33,370 bases of DNA, taken from the NCBI RefSeq assembly GCF_004348675.1, contig NZ_SMKN01000040.1, forward strand, positions 1 to 33,370. Reading direction: 5' to 3'. The stretch's first letter is position 1. Each line of letters opens with the position of its first letter. The notes under the pieces are model-generated. The model did no database searches, was not told the DNA's origin, and was given only the letters and a program-made list of their open reading frames with translations. This DNA is from Micromonospora sp. KC606. GTDB taxonomy: Bacteria > Actinomycetota > Actinomycetes > Mycobacteriales > Micromonosporaceae. Below are positions 26,143 through 32,790 of this stretch, in pieces. The position numbers and the translations under genes are program-made.

Positions 26143-26693
26143 GATCACTAGACGAGGCCGCCTGAATTGCCATCCCGTCTGCCGTCGACCCGCACTCCTG
26201 TGGAACGGGCCGCCGCCCGGCCCGCCACGTCAAGACGGCCTTGACGCCCGTACGGACGCTGGCGGGTCGGGCGGTGGTCTGCTCGGCTCGCCCGGGTCGA
26301 CGGTGGGCGGGATGGCTCCCCTCCGCAACCACCCACGGACCGCGACCCGCCGACGGAGCCCCGGCCATCCTGGAGCCGGAGCGCCCCCGCCGGAGGCGCA
26401 GTAACCGCAACCCCGCGACCGCCGCCAGCTCGCCGACGCGGCCGGCGTGCGCTCCCCTACGCCGCGCGGGTGCTGGCCGCGCGGCCCGGCCGGCTGCCGG
26501 CCCACTACCCCACTGGCCAACGGCCTGTCGTTCTGCGGCGGCCCACCGGGCTTTCCGCTGTCCGCGCCAGCCGCCGGGCGTGTTGCGTGGCCGGAGTCGG
26601 AGCGCCAGCGGAGCGACGGACGCGCGCCCTGGCGGCGGCGCGTGCGGCCCGTTGCGGGCCGCCTTGAAGACGTACAGAAACTTTGAACCACTT
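26143..26693. other. GC-rich gene-free region with conserved hairpin
   Basis: All frames are Arg/Pro/Ala-rich noise without SD. At 26644-26662 an 8-bp stem (GCGGCCCG-TTG-CGGGCCGC) lies in a block shared with element 1 (20375-20394). No further structure seen. Confidence 0.6.
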
Positions 26694-26758
26694 CGCCGGC
26701 AGCCGGCCTGTCGTGTCCCGCCTGATGCTTGACACCGGTGTCCCACCTGATGCTTGAC
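26694..26758. repeat. Left 40-bp inverted repeat of a gene cassette, plus tandem copy
   Basis: Bases 26694-26733 match the reverse complement of 27364-27403 at 33 of 40 positions; the inner core CTGATGCTTGAC is perfect. A further copy of the 19-base inner part (GTCCCACCTGATGCTTGAC) follows at 26740-26758, 25 bp on. Confidence 0.8.
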
Positions 26759-26792
26759 ATGATCGCTGTGGCCAGCGTTTGTCGGTGGTGAG

Positions 26793-27284
26793 CTAAGCCT
26801 CCAGCGGCTCCCAGCGCTTGATGACAACCGGGTCAGCATGCGGGGCCGACCATACCTGCAGTCGAAGTCGCTCCATGGTCGCCGGATCATCGTCGGAATC
26901 GATGCCGTGACGTTCTGCTTCGGCCAGGTTGCTTCTCGCGGCTCGTACACGAACCGGTCCCGCCGCTACCCCGAACCGCGCAGCCTCCGGCTCGTAGTCG
27001 GTGCAGCCCATAACGACGAGTCGGCCCGAGGTTACGTGCAGGCTTCCCTCCACCACGTGGTCGAACTCCGCGCTGTCGTCTTCAGGCGCTGCCTTCAACA
27101 CCTGCAAGGCCACGGCCACGTTGACGTTGACGCTGGTGCCGACCGCCATGGCATCCGTGGCGACGGCAAGGCGGTCACGCACGGCCTCTTCGGTCCAAGC
27201 ATCCCCAAGATCGGTCACGCAGCCGTCATCGAACAGGTGAATCTGGTAGTAGTCCGCGAAGAGCTCCAGCTCCGTCGAGATCAA
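26793..27284 (-). CDS. Unknown protein, distantly ComJ/Nin-like, in inverted-repeat cassette
   Basis: From a TTG at 27284 (GGGAGG five bases upstream) the protein has 163 residues and opens STELELFADYYQIHLFD, then DAWTEEAVRDRLAVA, NVNVAVALQVLKAAP, DHVVEGSLHVTSGRLVVMG-CTDY and a C-terminal RLRLQVWSAP. This all-beta layout with a YYQ start, an early WT/DEAV helix and a late W strand resembles the Bacillus ComJ/Nin nuclease inhibitor and common uncharacterised actinobacterial proteins, but the link is weak. A longer frame to 27368 runs into the right inverted repeat, which I take to be non-coding. The gene is the only one inside the 40-bp inverted repeats. Confidence 0.6.
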   Translation of the reverse strand: MISTELELFADYYQIHLFDDGCVTDLGDAWTEEAVRDRLAVATDAMAVGTSVNVNVAVALQVLKAAPEDDSAEFDHVVEGSLHVTSGRLVVMGCTDYEPEAARFGVAAGPVRVRAARSNLAEAERHGIDSDDDPATMERLRLQVWSAPHADPVVIKRWEPLEA

Positions 27285-27363
27285 GGCACCCTCCCAGTCT
27301 TCGTGCCCTGCGAAGTCTCGCCGCAGACCAAGGCCGACTGTCAGCATCTGGTGGGACGAAAAC

Positions 27364-27403
27364 GTCAAGCATCAGCTGGGACTAGACACGCCGGCAGCCG
27401 GCC
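27364..27403. repeat. Right 40-bp inverted repeat of the cassette
   Basis: Reverse complement partner of 26694-26733. The outer 15 bases (CGCCGGCAGCCGGCC) also read as a direct copy because they are nearly palindromic. Together the two ends bound a segment of 710 bp. Confidence 0.8.
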
Positions 27404-27408
27404 GGCCT

Positions 27409-27954
27409 CTACCTCGTCGCTGCTCGGCTGCCTCGAACGGCTTGGTCGATCAACCTGGCGGCGACGTCCGGAGAAGACTTCGACGTGTCGATGGTGAGAT
27501 CGGCGTCAGCCACCGCTTCTGTCTCATCCCATGCCCTGAGGCGTTCTTCGACGTCGCCAGTCTGTCGCTCGACAATGCGGCGTACCGCAACGTCCCGTGG
27601 ACAGGCAAGCGCAACTACGGTCCACCGGGCGCCAGAGAATGCTTTCAGTACGGCGTCAACCGCATTGACCTGGCCGACGTGCACCACGGGGATTCGCTCC
27701 TGGAGCTGGGCACGCAAGCCGGGTTGGTCGATGACATACACGGCCCCATACCGTCGGTTCTCCCACACCACATCGCCGGAGGCGCGCAGAGCGGCCAGCT
27801 CGGCAACGGTGCTCATGCGGTAACCCACGGTGCGGCCCGGTCCGGCCTTAAGACGCCGGAACTGCTGATACTTGTCGTTGAGCTTGTGCAGGGCGGCTGT
27901 CACCGTGTCCTTGCCAGAGGCGGGCGGACCGTAGAGGATCACGCCGCGCATCAT
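27409..27954 (-). CDS. Guanylate-kinase-like P-loop nucleotide kinase
   Basis: A 181-residue P-loop protein: Walker A YGPPASGKDTVTAAL (about 8-22), a VGYRMSTVAELAALRASGD segment like the GMP-binding region of guanylate kinase, HVGQVNAVDAV and the lid RDVAVRRIVERQTGDVEERL. It has the size and order of guanylate kinase but differs from the housekeeping enzyme, so it may phosphorylate another nucleotide or small molecule. Its ATG overlaps the stop of the GntR-kinase gene by ATGA, so the two are made together. Such accessory kinases occur in AICE regulator operons. Confidence 0.75.
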   Translation of the reverse strand: MMRGVILYGPPASGKDTVTAALHKLNDKYQQFRRLKAGPGRTVGYRMSTVAELAALRASGDVVWENRRYGAVYVIDQPGLRAQLQERIPVVHVGQVNAVDAVLKAFSGARWTVVALACPRDVAVRRIVERQTGDVEERLRAWDETEAVADADLTIDTSKSSPDVAARLIDQAVRGSRAATR

Positions 27955-28805
27955 TCGAACTCCAACCCCATAAGCGACTTGACGAGCGCTTCGGCCTGGT
28001 CCTGTAGGGGTCTGGCTGAGGTGCAGTTGTTGACGACAACGTGCTCGACCAGAGGGCGGAAATCCGGGTCGATGCGACTGAGGTAGCCGGACCAGTCAGC
28101 CAGCTTCGCCGCGTCTCGGGCCGCTCCTCGCCTGCGGATGTAGAGGTTCATCGTGTCCGGGTCGCAGTACACCCACACCACGCTCACCGCTGCGCCCATG
28201 TCGGCGAACCGGGCCTTGGTCCGGTTCAACCACTGGGCGTCTTGGAACTCAGCGATGAACGGAGCCGTCACGATGGCGCTGTTCCCGCACTGGACGTTCT
28301 CTTCGGCCGCGCTGCTCAGCGCTTCGTACTCTCGCGGCCGTACGACCTTCAAGTACGTCTCAGACTCTCGGTCGTTCGGAGACTGACCGAGGATTTCTAG
28401 TGCTGCCTCAACGATGGGGCGCGTCAACGTGTCCTTGTCCAGCATTGGCCACCCGGTGGCACGGGCCAGAATCCGCCCCAGCTCGGTCTTGCCGCTGCCG
28501 GCATATCCACCGATGAGCACCACGCGCGGCTTCGGCAGACGTACCGGGCCGCGTCGTTCCTGGTTCGGCACCCTCACGACCCGCTTCGAGCGGGACTTGC
28601 TCTCAATGAACCCTTCCGCCTCCAGCACCTTCATGGCTGCGGTAATGGTGAACGGGCTTGTATCCCACTCGGCCGCCATCTCACGGCTGGACGGGAGGAC
28701 GTCACCGTCTCGACGGACTCCGGCCGCGATCTCGTTGCGGATGTGCCGCGCGATCTGCTGATGCACGGATTCACCCCGGGTCAGCCGGGGGCGGGGCGAT
28801 GACAT
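27951..28805 (-). CDS. GntR-type HTH fused to a P-loop kinase domain
   Basis: Residues about 8-75 are a GntR winged helix (ESVHQQIARHIRNEIAAGV, VLPSSREMAAEWDTSPFTI, KVLEAEGFIES). After a linker comes a second domain with Walker A VLIGGYAGSGKTELGRILA (about 95-113), KDTLTRP and a lid region RRRGAARDAAKLADW, like AAA_33/zeta-toxin or phosphotransferase kinases. I chose the ATG at 28805 (GAGGA upstream); GTG 28817 is the longest start. The position matches KorSA, the GntR repressor of pSAM2-type elements, but with an enzyme domain added. It faces the transfer operon across a region with repeated sites and probably represses it. Confidence 0.85.
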   Translation of the reverse strand: MSSPRPRLTRGESVHQQIARHIRNEIAAGVRRDGDVLPSSREMAAEWDTSPFTITAAMKVLEAEGFIESKSRSKRVVRVPNQERRGPVRLPKPRVVLIGGYAGSGKTELGRILARATGWPMLDKDTLTRPIVEAALEILGQSPNDRESETYLKVVRPREYEALSSAAEENVQCGNSAIVTAPFIAEFQDAQWLNRTKARFADMGAAVSVVWVYCDPDTMNLYIRRRGAARDAAKLADWSGYLSRIDPDFRPLVEHVVVNNCTSARPLQDQAEALVKSLMGLEFE

Positions 28806-28832
28806 GGGCATCCTCACTGTAGGGGCACTCAG

Positions 28833-28945
28833 CTACCAGATCCTACCAGTTGCCTAACAGACGCTCCGCGAAGTCACAGCACGTCAGAGCCCTGTTTCAG
28901 ATAGTGCATACCTAACAGTTGCTATCCATGCCAACCAACTGTTAG
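28833..28945. promoter_or_regulatory. Divergent operator region of element 2
   Basis: CTAACAGTTG (28912-28921) and its exact reverse complement CAACTGTTAG (28936-28945) are 14 bases apart. CCTAACAG also occurs at 28853-28860, and CTACCAG at 28833-28839 and 28843-28849 in ten-base phase. They lie between the GntR-kinase gene and the transfer operon and are its likely binding sites. Confidence 0.7.
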
Positions 28946-29006
28946 CGTCAGCACATCGGGCAGGCGTCCACACGGGACGCGCTCACATCCAGGAAGGACG
29001 GCAGCT

Positions 29007-29327
29007 ATGAAGCTGTACGTGGACACCAAGGCGAAGCAGGTGACGGTGTCGAAGGACCCGGAGCCGAAGAACGACCAGAACGGCAATCAGCGGTCGGAGA
29101 AGGGAACGGGCCGGCTCATGTGGTCCACCCAGGTCTTCGTTCTCGACGAGACGGGCGGTGAGGTCATCACCATCACCACGGCGGGTGAGAAGCCGAGTGT
29201 GATGGTGGGGCAGCTCATCGAGGTCGAGCAGTTGGAGGCCATCCCGTGGGCGACCAACGGGCGTAACGGCGTGGCGTTCCGTGCGATCTCGCTGAAGCCG
29301 AAGGCTGGTACGTCGGCGGCCAAGTAA
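29007..29327 (+). CDS. Conserved small AICE protein, first gene of the transfer region
   Basis: A 106-residue, probably beta-rich soluble protein: MKLYVDTKAKQVTVSKDP, WSTQVFVLDETGGEVITITT, EKPSVMVGQLIEVEQLEAIP, NGVAFRAISLKP. The pattern of short strands with a GQLIEVEQLE turn recalls an OB-fold ssDNA-binding protein, and it is placed like the activator-type small proteins (Pra-like) of AICEs. I cannot decide between the two. SD GGAAGGA precedes the ATG. It is the first rightward gene after the operator region. Confidence 0.75.
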   Translation: MKLYVDTKAKQVTVSKDPEPKNDQNGNQRSEKGTGRLMWSTQVFVLDETGGEVITITTAGEKPSVMVGQLIEVEQLEAIPWATNGRNGVAFRAISLKPKAGTSAAK

Positions 29328-29410
29328 GTCCTTCGCACATCGTGCTGTGTGAAGCCTCGTGGTGTCCTGCGCGAAGCGGCCTGATGGTCCGCTGATCTGA
29401 CGCAATCGGT

Positions 29411-29525
29411 CCGGGAGTGGTTCCGACTCCTACGCTCCCGGTCCGGTCATCACCTGTGGTGGTGGCATCCCCGTAATGAGCTGGCGCGGGGTCGGTCCGA
29501 CTCCTACATCTGCCGACCCCGTGCC
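29411..29525 (+). promoter_or_regulatory. Pair of hairpins with the same loop sequence
   Basis: Hairpin A: CCGGGAG (29411-29417) with CTCCCGG (29435-29441). Hairpin B: 29483-29495 with 29513-29525, thirteen pairs including one G-U. Both have 17-base loops that share TCCGACTCCTAC, while the stems differ entirely. They lie in the leader of the translocase membrane-subunit gene. Conserved loops on unlike stems suggest an RNA or single-stranded DNA element read by a protein. Confidence 0.65.
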
Positions 29526-29567
29526 CTCCAACCCATCCGACCCAACTTGCGATTGGGAGGACGTGTC

Positions 29568-30491
29568 GTGTCCAAGTCTAGCCCTCGCCGCCCCTTCGGC
29601 GGCAAAAGCAACGGCACCATCACGGTGATCGAGGCCAAGGTTCATCGGTCCTCGGCGCGCAACGCCCGGTTGGCGTTCATCCTGACGGCGGTCATCGCCG
29701 GCCTGTTGGCGGCCGTGGTGGCCGCTTCCTCCATTCACCCCATCCTCGCCCTGTTCGTCGGGGCTCTGATCGGCGTCCCCCTCGGTGGGCTCGCCTGGGT
29801 GCTGGTCCGCATCTGGCCGGTCCTGCGGGTGCTGTGGTGGTGGACCCCCGAAATCGGGATCACCACCCTCGTCGGCGCTGGCTGGGTCCAGCTCGCCAAC
29901 CACACCACCACCCCGGTGACCCTGCTGGTGGTCGCCCTGGTCGTCGGCGTCCCCGCCGCCATCCCGGCCACTCGACGCGCTGTGCTCGCCTGGGCCTGGT
30001 GCCTGGTCGTGCGCCACCGGCTGCGGGTGTGCTTCGCACAGTTCATCATCGCGAACCAGTCCGGCAGCCTGCCGCTAATCCTGTGGGCTCGTCCCACGCC
30101 CGTCGGTGAGCGGGTCTGGGTCTACCTACGCCCCGGCCTCTCCCTGGCTGATCTGGAAGGCCGGCTAGATCGGATCGCGGTCGCCTGCCACGCCTCCACC
30201 GCCCTCATCGAGCGCGCCTCGGACGGCAACGCCGCGTACCTGCGGTTCGACATCAAGCGCCGCGAAGTCCTCACCGCGCAGGTGGGCTCCCCGCTTGTCG
30301 ACGTCATCGACCCCGGCACCCCGGTGACCGACCGGCCCACCCCAGCCGTCCCGACGGCCCTGGACCTGCCGGACGTCGACGTTCCCACCGTCACCCTGCC
30401 GGCGCAGAAGAAGCCGGCCACTTCCGCCAACGGCAGCAAGCCTGCGGCTTCGACGTCGCCGGATACCGACGACGTTTCCGACTGGATCTGA
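29568..30491 (+). CDS. Membrane subunit of a split TraB-like DNA translocase
   Basis: The GTG at 29568 has GGGAGGA seven bases upstream and gives 307 residues. Four hydrophobic segments lie at about 36-58 (LAFILTAVIAGLLAAVVAA), 60-85 (LALFVGALIGVPLGGLAWVL), 105-120 and 120-140. A soluble domain (about 160-250; RVWVYLRPGLSLADLEGRLD, AVACHASTALIERAS) resembles the region before the motor in TraB/FtsK-like proteins. The tail is Pro/Thr-rich. With the following ATPase it probably rebuilds the single-polypeptide TraB that moves double-stranded AICE DNA between mycelia. The gap to the ATPase gene is 85 bp and holds a large hairpin. Confidence 0.75.
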   Translation: MSKSSPRRPFGGKSNGTITVIEAKVHRSSARNARLAFILTAVIAGLLAAVVAASSIHPILALFVGALIGVPLGGLAWVLVRIWPVLRVLWWWTPEIGITTLVGAGWVQLANHTTTPVTLLVVALVVGVPAAIPATRRAVLAWAWCLVVRHRLRVCFAQFIIANQSGSLPLILWARPTPVGERVWVYLRPGLSLADLEGRLDRIAVACHASTALIERASDGNAAYLRFDIKRREVLTAQVGSPLVDVIDPGTPVTDRPTPAVPTALDLPDVDVPTVTLPAQKKPATSANGSKPAASTSPDTDDVSDWI

Positions 30492-30502
30492 CCTCAACCC
30501 AA

Positions 30503-30570
30503 CCCTTGGTCGCGGAGAGCCCTGCGGGCTCGTTCGTGTGGCTCTCCGCGCCCACCTACGCCCAAGGAGG
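30503..30570 (+). promoter_or_regulatory. Hairpin that can mask the SD of the ftsK-like gene
   Basis: An 11-bp stem (30511-30521 with 30540-30550) has an 18-base loop. An outer stem CCTTGG (30504-30509) can pair with CCAAGG (30562-30567), which contains the first bases of the SD AAGGAGG. It could act as a translational gate or a partial terminator after the membrane-subunit gene. Confidence 0.55.
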
Positions 30571-30576
30571 GCACCC

Positions 30577-31446
30577 ATGACCACGACCGCCGAAACGGCC
30601 CCCGTACCGGTGGGGCCTGGCCTGTCGATGTTCGACCCCATCTTCGTCGGCATCGACGAATTCGGTCAGCACGTCAACATCACCCTCGCCTACCGCAACC
30701 TCCTCGCCGGCGGCGAACCCGGCGGCGGCAAAAGCGGACTCCTGAACACCATCGCCGCCCACGCCGCATTGTCCGTCGACTCCCGCCTGGTGCTGCTCGA
30801 CGGCAAGTTGGTCGAACTCGGGCAGTGGGAGGACTGCGCCGATGCCTTCATCGGCCCCGACATCACCGCCGCCCTCGACGTCCTCAAGCGGCTCCAGTTG
30901 GTGATGAACAACCGCTACGCCTGGCTACGCGCCCACGGACGCCGCAAGCTCACCGCCGCCGACGGCCTGTCCGTCATCACCGTCCTCGTCGACGAAATCG
31001 CCTTCTACTCCGCCACCGTCGGCACCAAGCAGGAACAGGAAGAGTTCGTCGCCCTGCTCCGCGACCTGGTCGCACGTGGCCGTGCCGCCGGCATCCCCGT
31101 AGTTGCCGCTACTCAGCGGCCGTCGTTCGACATCATCCCCACCAGCCTGCGGGACCTGTTCGGCTACCGCGCCGCGTTCCGCTGCACCACCCCCAACAGC
31201 TCCAACATCGTCCTCGGCCACGGCTGGGCCGAACAGGGCTACACCGCCACCGACATCCAACCCACCAACCAGGGCGCGGCCTACCTCATCGCCGAAGGCG
31301 GCGTCCCCCGCCGCATCAAGGTCGCCTACCTCACCGACGCCCAGATCGCCGGCATCGCCGACTACGCCGCCTGGACCCGCCGCCCCCGACGCTTACCGAC
31401 CCTCGTTCCCGACCTGACCCGCGTCGACTTCGGGATGGCGGCATGA
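30577..31446 (+). CDS. FtsK/SpoIIIE-type ATPase (TraB-like motor)
   Basis: A 289-residue motor domain. Walker A GGEPGGGKSGLLNTI lies at about 45-59, Walker B ITVLVDEIAF at about 134-143, and the RGRAAGIPVVAATQRPSFD box follows with the sensor threonine-glutamine. LRDLFGYRAAFRCTTPNSSN and GWAEQGY suit the family. It lacks a membrane part, which the previous gene supplies, so the two act together as DNA pump for conjugal transfer. The ATG at 30577 has AAGGAGG upstream. It overlaps the next gene by ATGA. Confidence 0.93.
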   Translation: MTTTAETAPVPVGPGLSMFDPIFVGIDEFGQHVNITLAYRNLLAGGEPGGGKSGLLNTIAAHAALSVDSRLVLLDGKLVELGQWEDCADAFIGPDITAALDVLKRLQLVMNNRYAWLRAHGRRKLTAADGLSVITVLVDEIAFYSATVGTKQEQEEFVALLRDLVARGRAAGIPVVAATQRPSFDIIPTSLRDLFGYRAAFRCTTPNSSNIVLGHGWAEQGYTATDIQPTNQGAAYLIAEGGVPRRIKVAYLTDAQIAGIADYAAWTRRPRRLPTLVPDLTRVDFGMAA

Positions 31447-31652
31447 CCACCCGCGAACGCGCCCACGCCCGCGCCAACAACCAGCGGGCCTCGCAGTACA
31501 CCGAGATGTGGATCGTCGGCAGTCCCGAGGACCTGGCCGTCATGCTCCACGCCGCCCGCGCCACGGGCCGACTCGTATACGTCTCCGCCCCACACCAGAT
31601 GGGCGGCGACGACACCCGCCACCGCCGCTACCTGCGGCTCCGCAACCGATAG
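31443..31652 (+). CDS. Small AICE protein of unknown function
   Basis: A 69-residue basic protein that starts in the ATGA overlap with the ATPase gene. RAHARANNQRASQYTEMWIV, GSPEDLAVMLHAARATGRLV, HRRYLRLRNR. No known motif; the middle could be a small alpha/beta fold. Coupling to the motor gene suggests a role in transfer. Confidence 0.7.
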   Translation: MTTRERAHARANNQRASQYTEMWIVGSPEDLAVMLHAARATGRLVYVSAPHQMGGDDTRHRRYLRLRNR

Positions 31653-31659
31653 CAGTCGA

Positions 31660-31697
31660 CGGAACCGGCCTCAGCCCTGGAAAGCGATCCGGTTCCG
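31660..31697. terminator. Hairpin between two small AICE genes
   Basis: CGGAACCGG (31660-31668) pairs with CCGGTTCCG (31689-31697), 20-base loop, a few bases after the stop of the preceding gene. Probably a terminator or mRNA stabiliser. Confidence 0.5.
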
Positions 31698-31736
31698 CCG
31701 ACCTCCACCAACAGCCCTCGAAAGGACGTGGCTGCC

Positions 31737-32177
31737 ATGAAGGCTACCTACCAACCGCCCACCACCGGAACGGTCACACCCGCTGACCTGCTCCGGATGG
31801 CTGCCCTCTACCTGCGCCGGCACGGCTGGCACCAGGGCACCTACTACGCCCCCACCACCAACACTTTCACCCCGCCGGCCTGCGCCGCCGGGGCCATCGG
31901 CATCGCCTGCGCCGGCCACCGGGTCGAGCACTTCTCCCAGCTCGACCCCGACGCGCTCGCCGACTACCTGACCGCCCTCGCGGTGTTCGTTGACTACCTC
32001 GACACCTTCGCGCCGGTCTTCCACATCGACGAGGACGGCTACCTCGTCGACGAACACGTCTCCCCGTACTCGTGGAACGACGACCCGGCCCGCACCGCCG
32101 AGCAGGTCATCACCGCCCTTGAGAACGCCGCAGACGAGTGGACCTGCTTCCACACCACCGGGGGTGAGAACCGGTGA
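31737..32177 (+). CDS. DUF6197-like AICE protein
   Basis: The ATG at 31737 lies ten bases after AAAGGA; a GTG at 31728 is too near that SD. The 146-residue protein has LLRMAALYLRRHGWHQGTYY, a PPACAAGAIGIACAG segment typical of the DUF6197-type proteins of actinomycete plasmids, and an acidic C-terminal half (DEDGYLVDEHVSPYSWND, AEQVITALENAADEW). Function unknown. The stop overlaps the next start as GTGA. Confidence 0.7.
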   Translation: MKATYQPPTTGTVTPADLLRMAALYLRRHGWHQGTYYAPTTNTFTPPACAAGAIGIACAGHRVEHFSQLDPDALADYLTALAVFVDYLDTFAPVFHIDEDGYLVDEHVSPYSWNDDPARTAEQVITALENAADEWTCFHTTGGENR

Positions 32178-32473
32178 GCACTGTCAAGAAGTCCTTGACG
32201 CCTGCCGTTCCTCGCCAATGTCGGCGTGAGGTTGTCGAGAACGACGAGTTTGCCGCCTTCGCCCGGCGCATCATCCGCGCCCACGGTCGCCGCGTCGCCA
32301 CCGGCGACGTCGAAGCCCTCCGCGACCTAACCGCCCTGTCCGCCGACCTCGACCGCGCCATCAGCGAAGCCGTCATCGGCCTCCGCGCTTTCGGCTACTC
32401 GTGGGCCGAGATCGGCTCCCGCCTCGGCATCTCCCGCCAGGCCGCCCAGCAGCGCTGGGGAGACCGGCCATGA
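32174..32473 (+). CDS. Small HTH protein (sigma-region-4-like)
   Basis: A 99-residue protein from GTG 32174. The C-terminal FGYSWAEIGSRLGISRQAAQ is a clear HTH like that of sigma region 4 or a resolvase-type domain; the N-terminal part is helical (NDEFAAFARRIIRAHGRR). It probably binds element DNA. Coupled at both ends (GTGA before, ATGA after). Confidence 0.75.
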   Translation: MSTVKKSLTPAVPRQCRREVVENDEFAAFARRIIRAHGRRVATGDVEALRDLTALSADLDRAISEAVIGLRAFGYSWAEIGSRLGISRQAAQQRWGDRP

Positions 32474-32790
32474 CCACCACCGACTTTCCGACCTACCGGT
32501 ACCGGCTCGCCCCTGCCGGGCTGGCCACTCGCCGGCAACTGCGCGCCGCTGGCCTGCGACCGGGCGGACATGACCCGGTCGCGCAAATCCTCTGGCGACG
32601 CGGCAAGCGCATTGCCTACCTGTACCGCCTCGACCTCGCCGCACCGAAGCGGACCGCCACCCCCGCGCAGCGGGTCGCCATCGACAAGGCGCTCCGCGCC
32701 CGCCGCACCTGCCGCGTCTGCGGTGTCGTGCAGCCCTACTACATCCCCCGCCGCTACGGCTGCTGCCTCGACTGCCACGGAGGCCACTGA
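32470..32790 (+). CDS. RRQL-motif AICE protein with C4 zinc-finger-like end
   Basis: A 106-residue protein: LATRRQLRAAGLRPGGHDPV, QILWRRGKRIAYLYRLD, then CRVCGVVQ...CCLDC near the end, two Cys pairs placed as a small zinc ribbon. Proteins with the RRQLRAAGLRPGG motif are common between tra and rep genes of AICEs; their function is unknown. Starts in an ATGA overlap and ends one base into the next start. Confidence 0.75.
   Translation: MTTTDFPTYRYRLAPAGLATRRQLRAAGLRPGGHDPVAQILWRRGKRIAYLYRLDLAAPKRTATPAQRVAIDKALRARRTCRVCGVVQPYYIPRRYGCCLDCHGGH

Noticed and set aside
26143..26760. Several overlapping frames of 80-290 codons
   Set aside because: Arg/Pro/Ala-rich, mutually overlapping on both strands, no SD, no domain; typical of GC-rich non-coding DNA.
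29420..29435. Match of GACTCCTACG in the hairpin loop to a conserved 16S rRNA segment
   Set aside because: Ten bases only and no rRNA around; the loop's second copy differs after CCTAC. Taken as chance.
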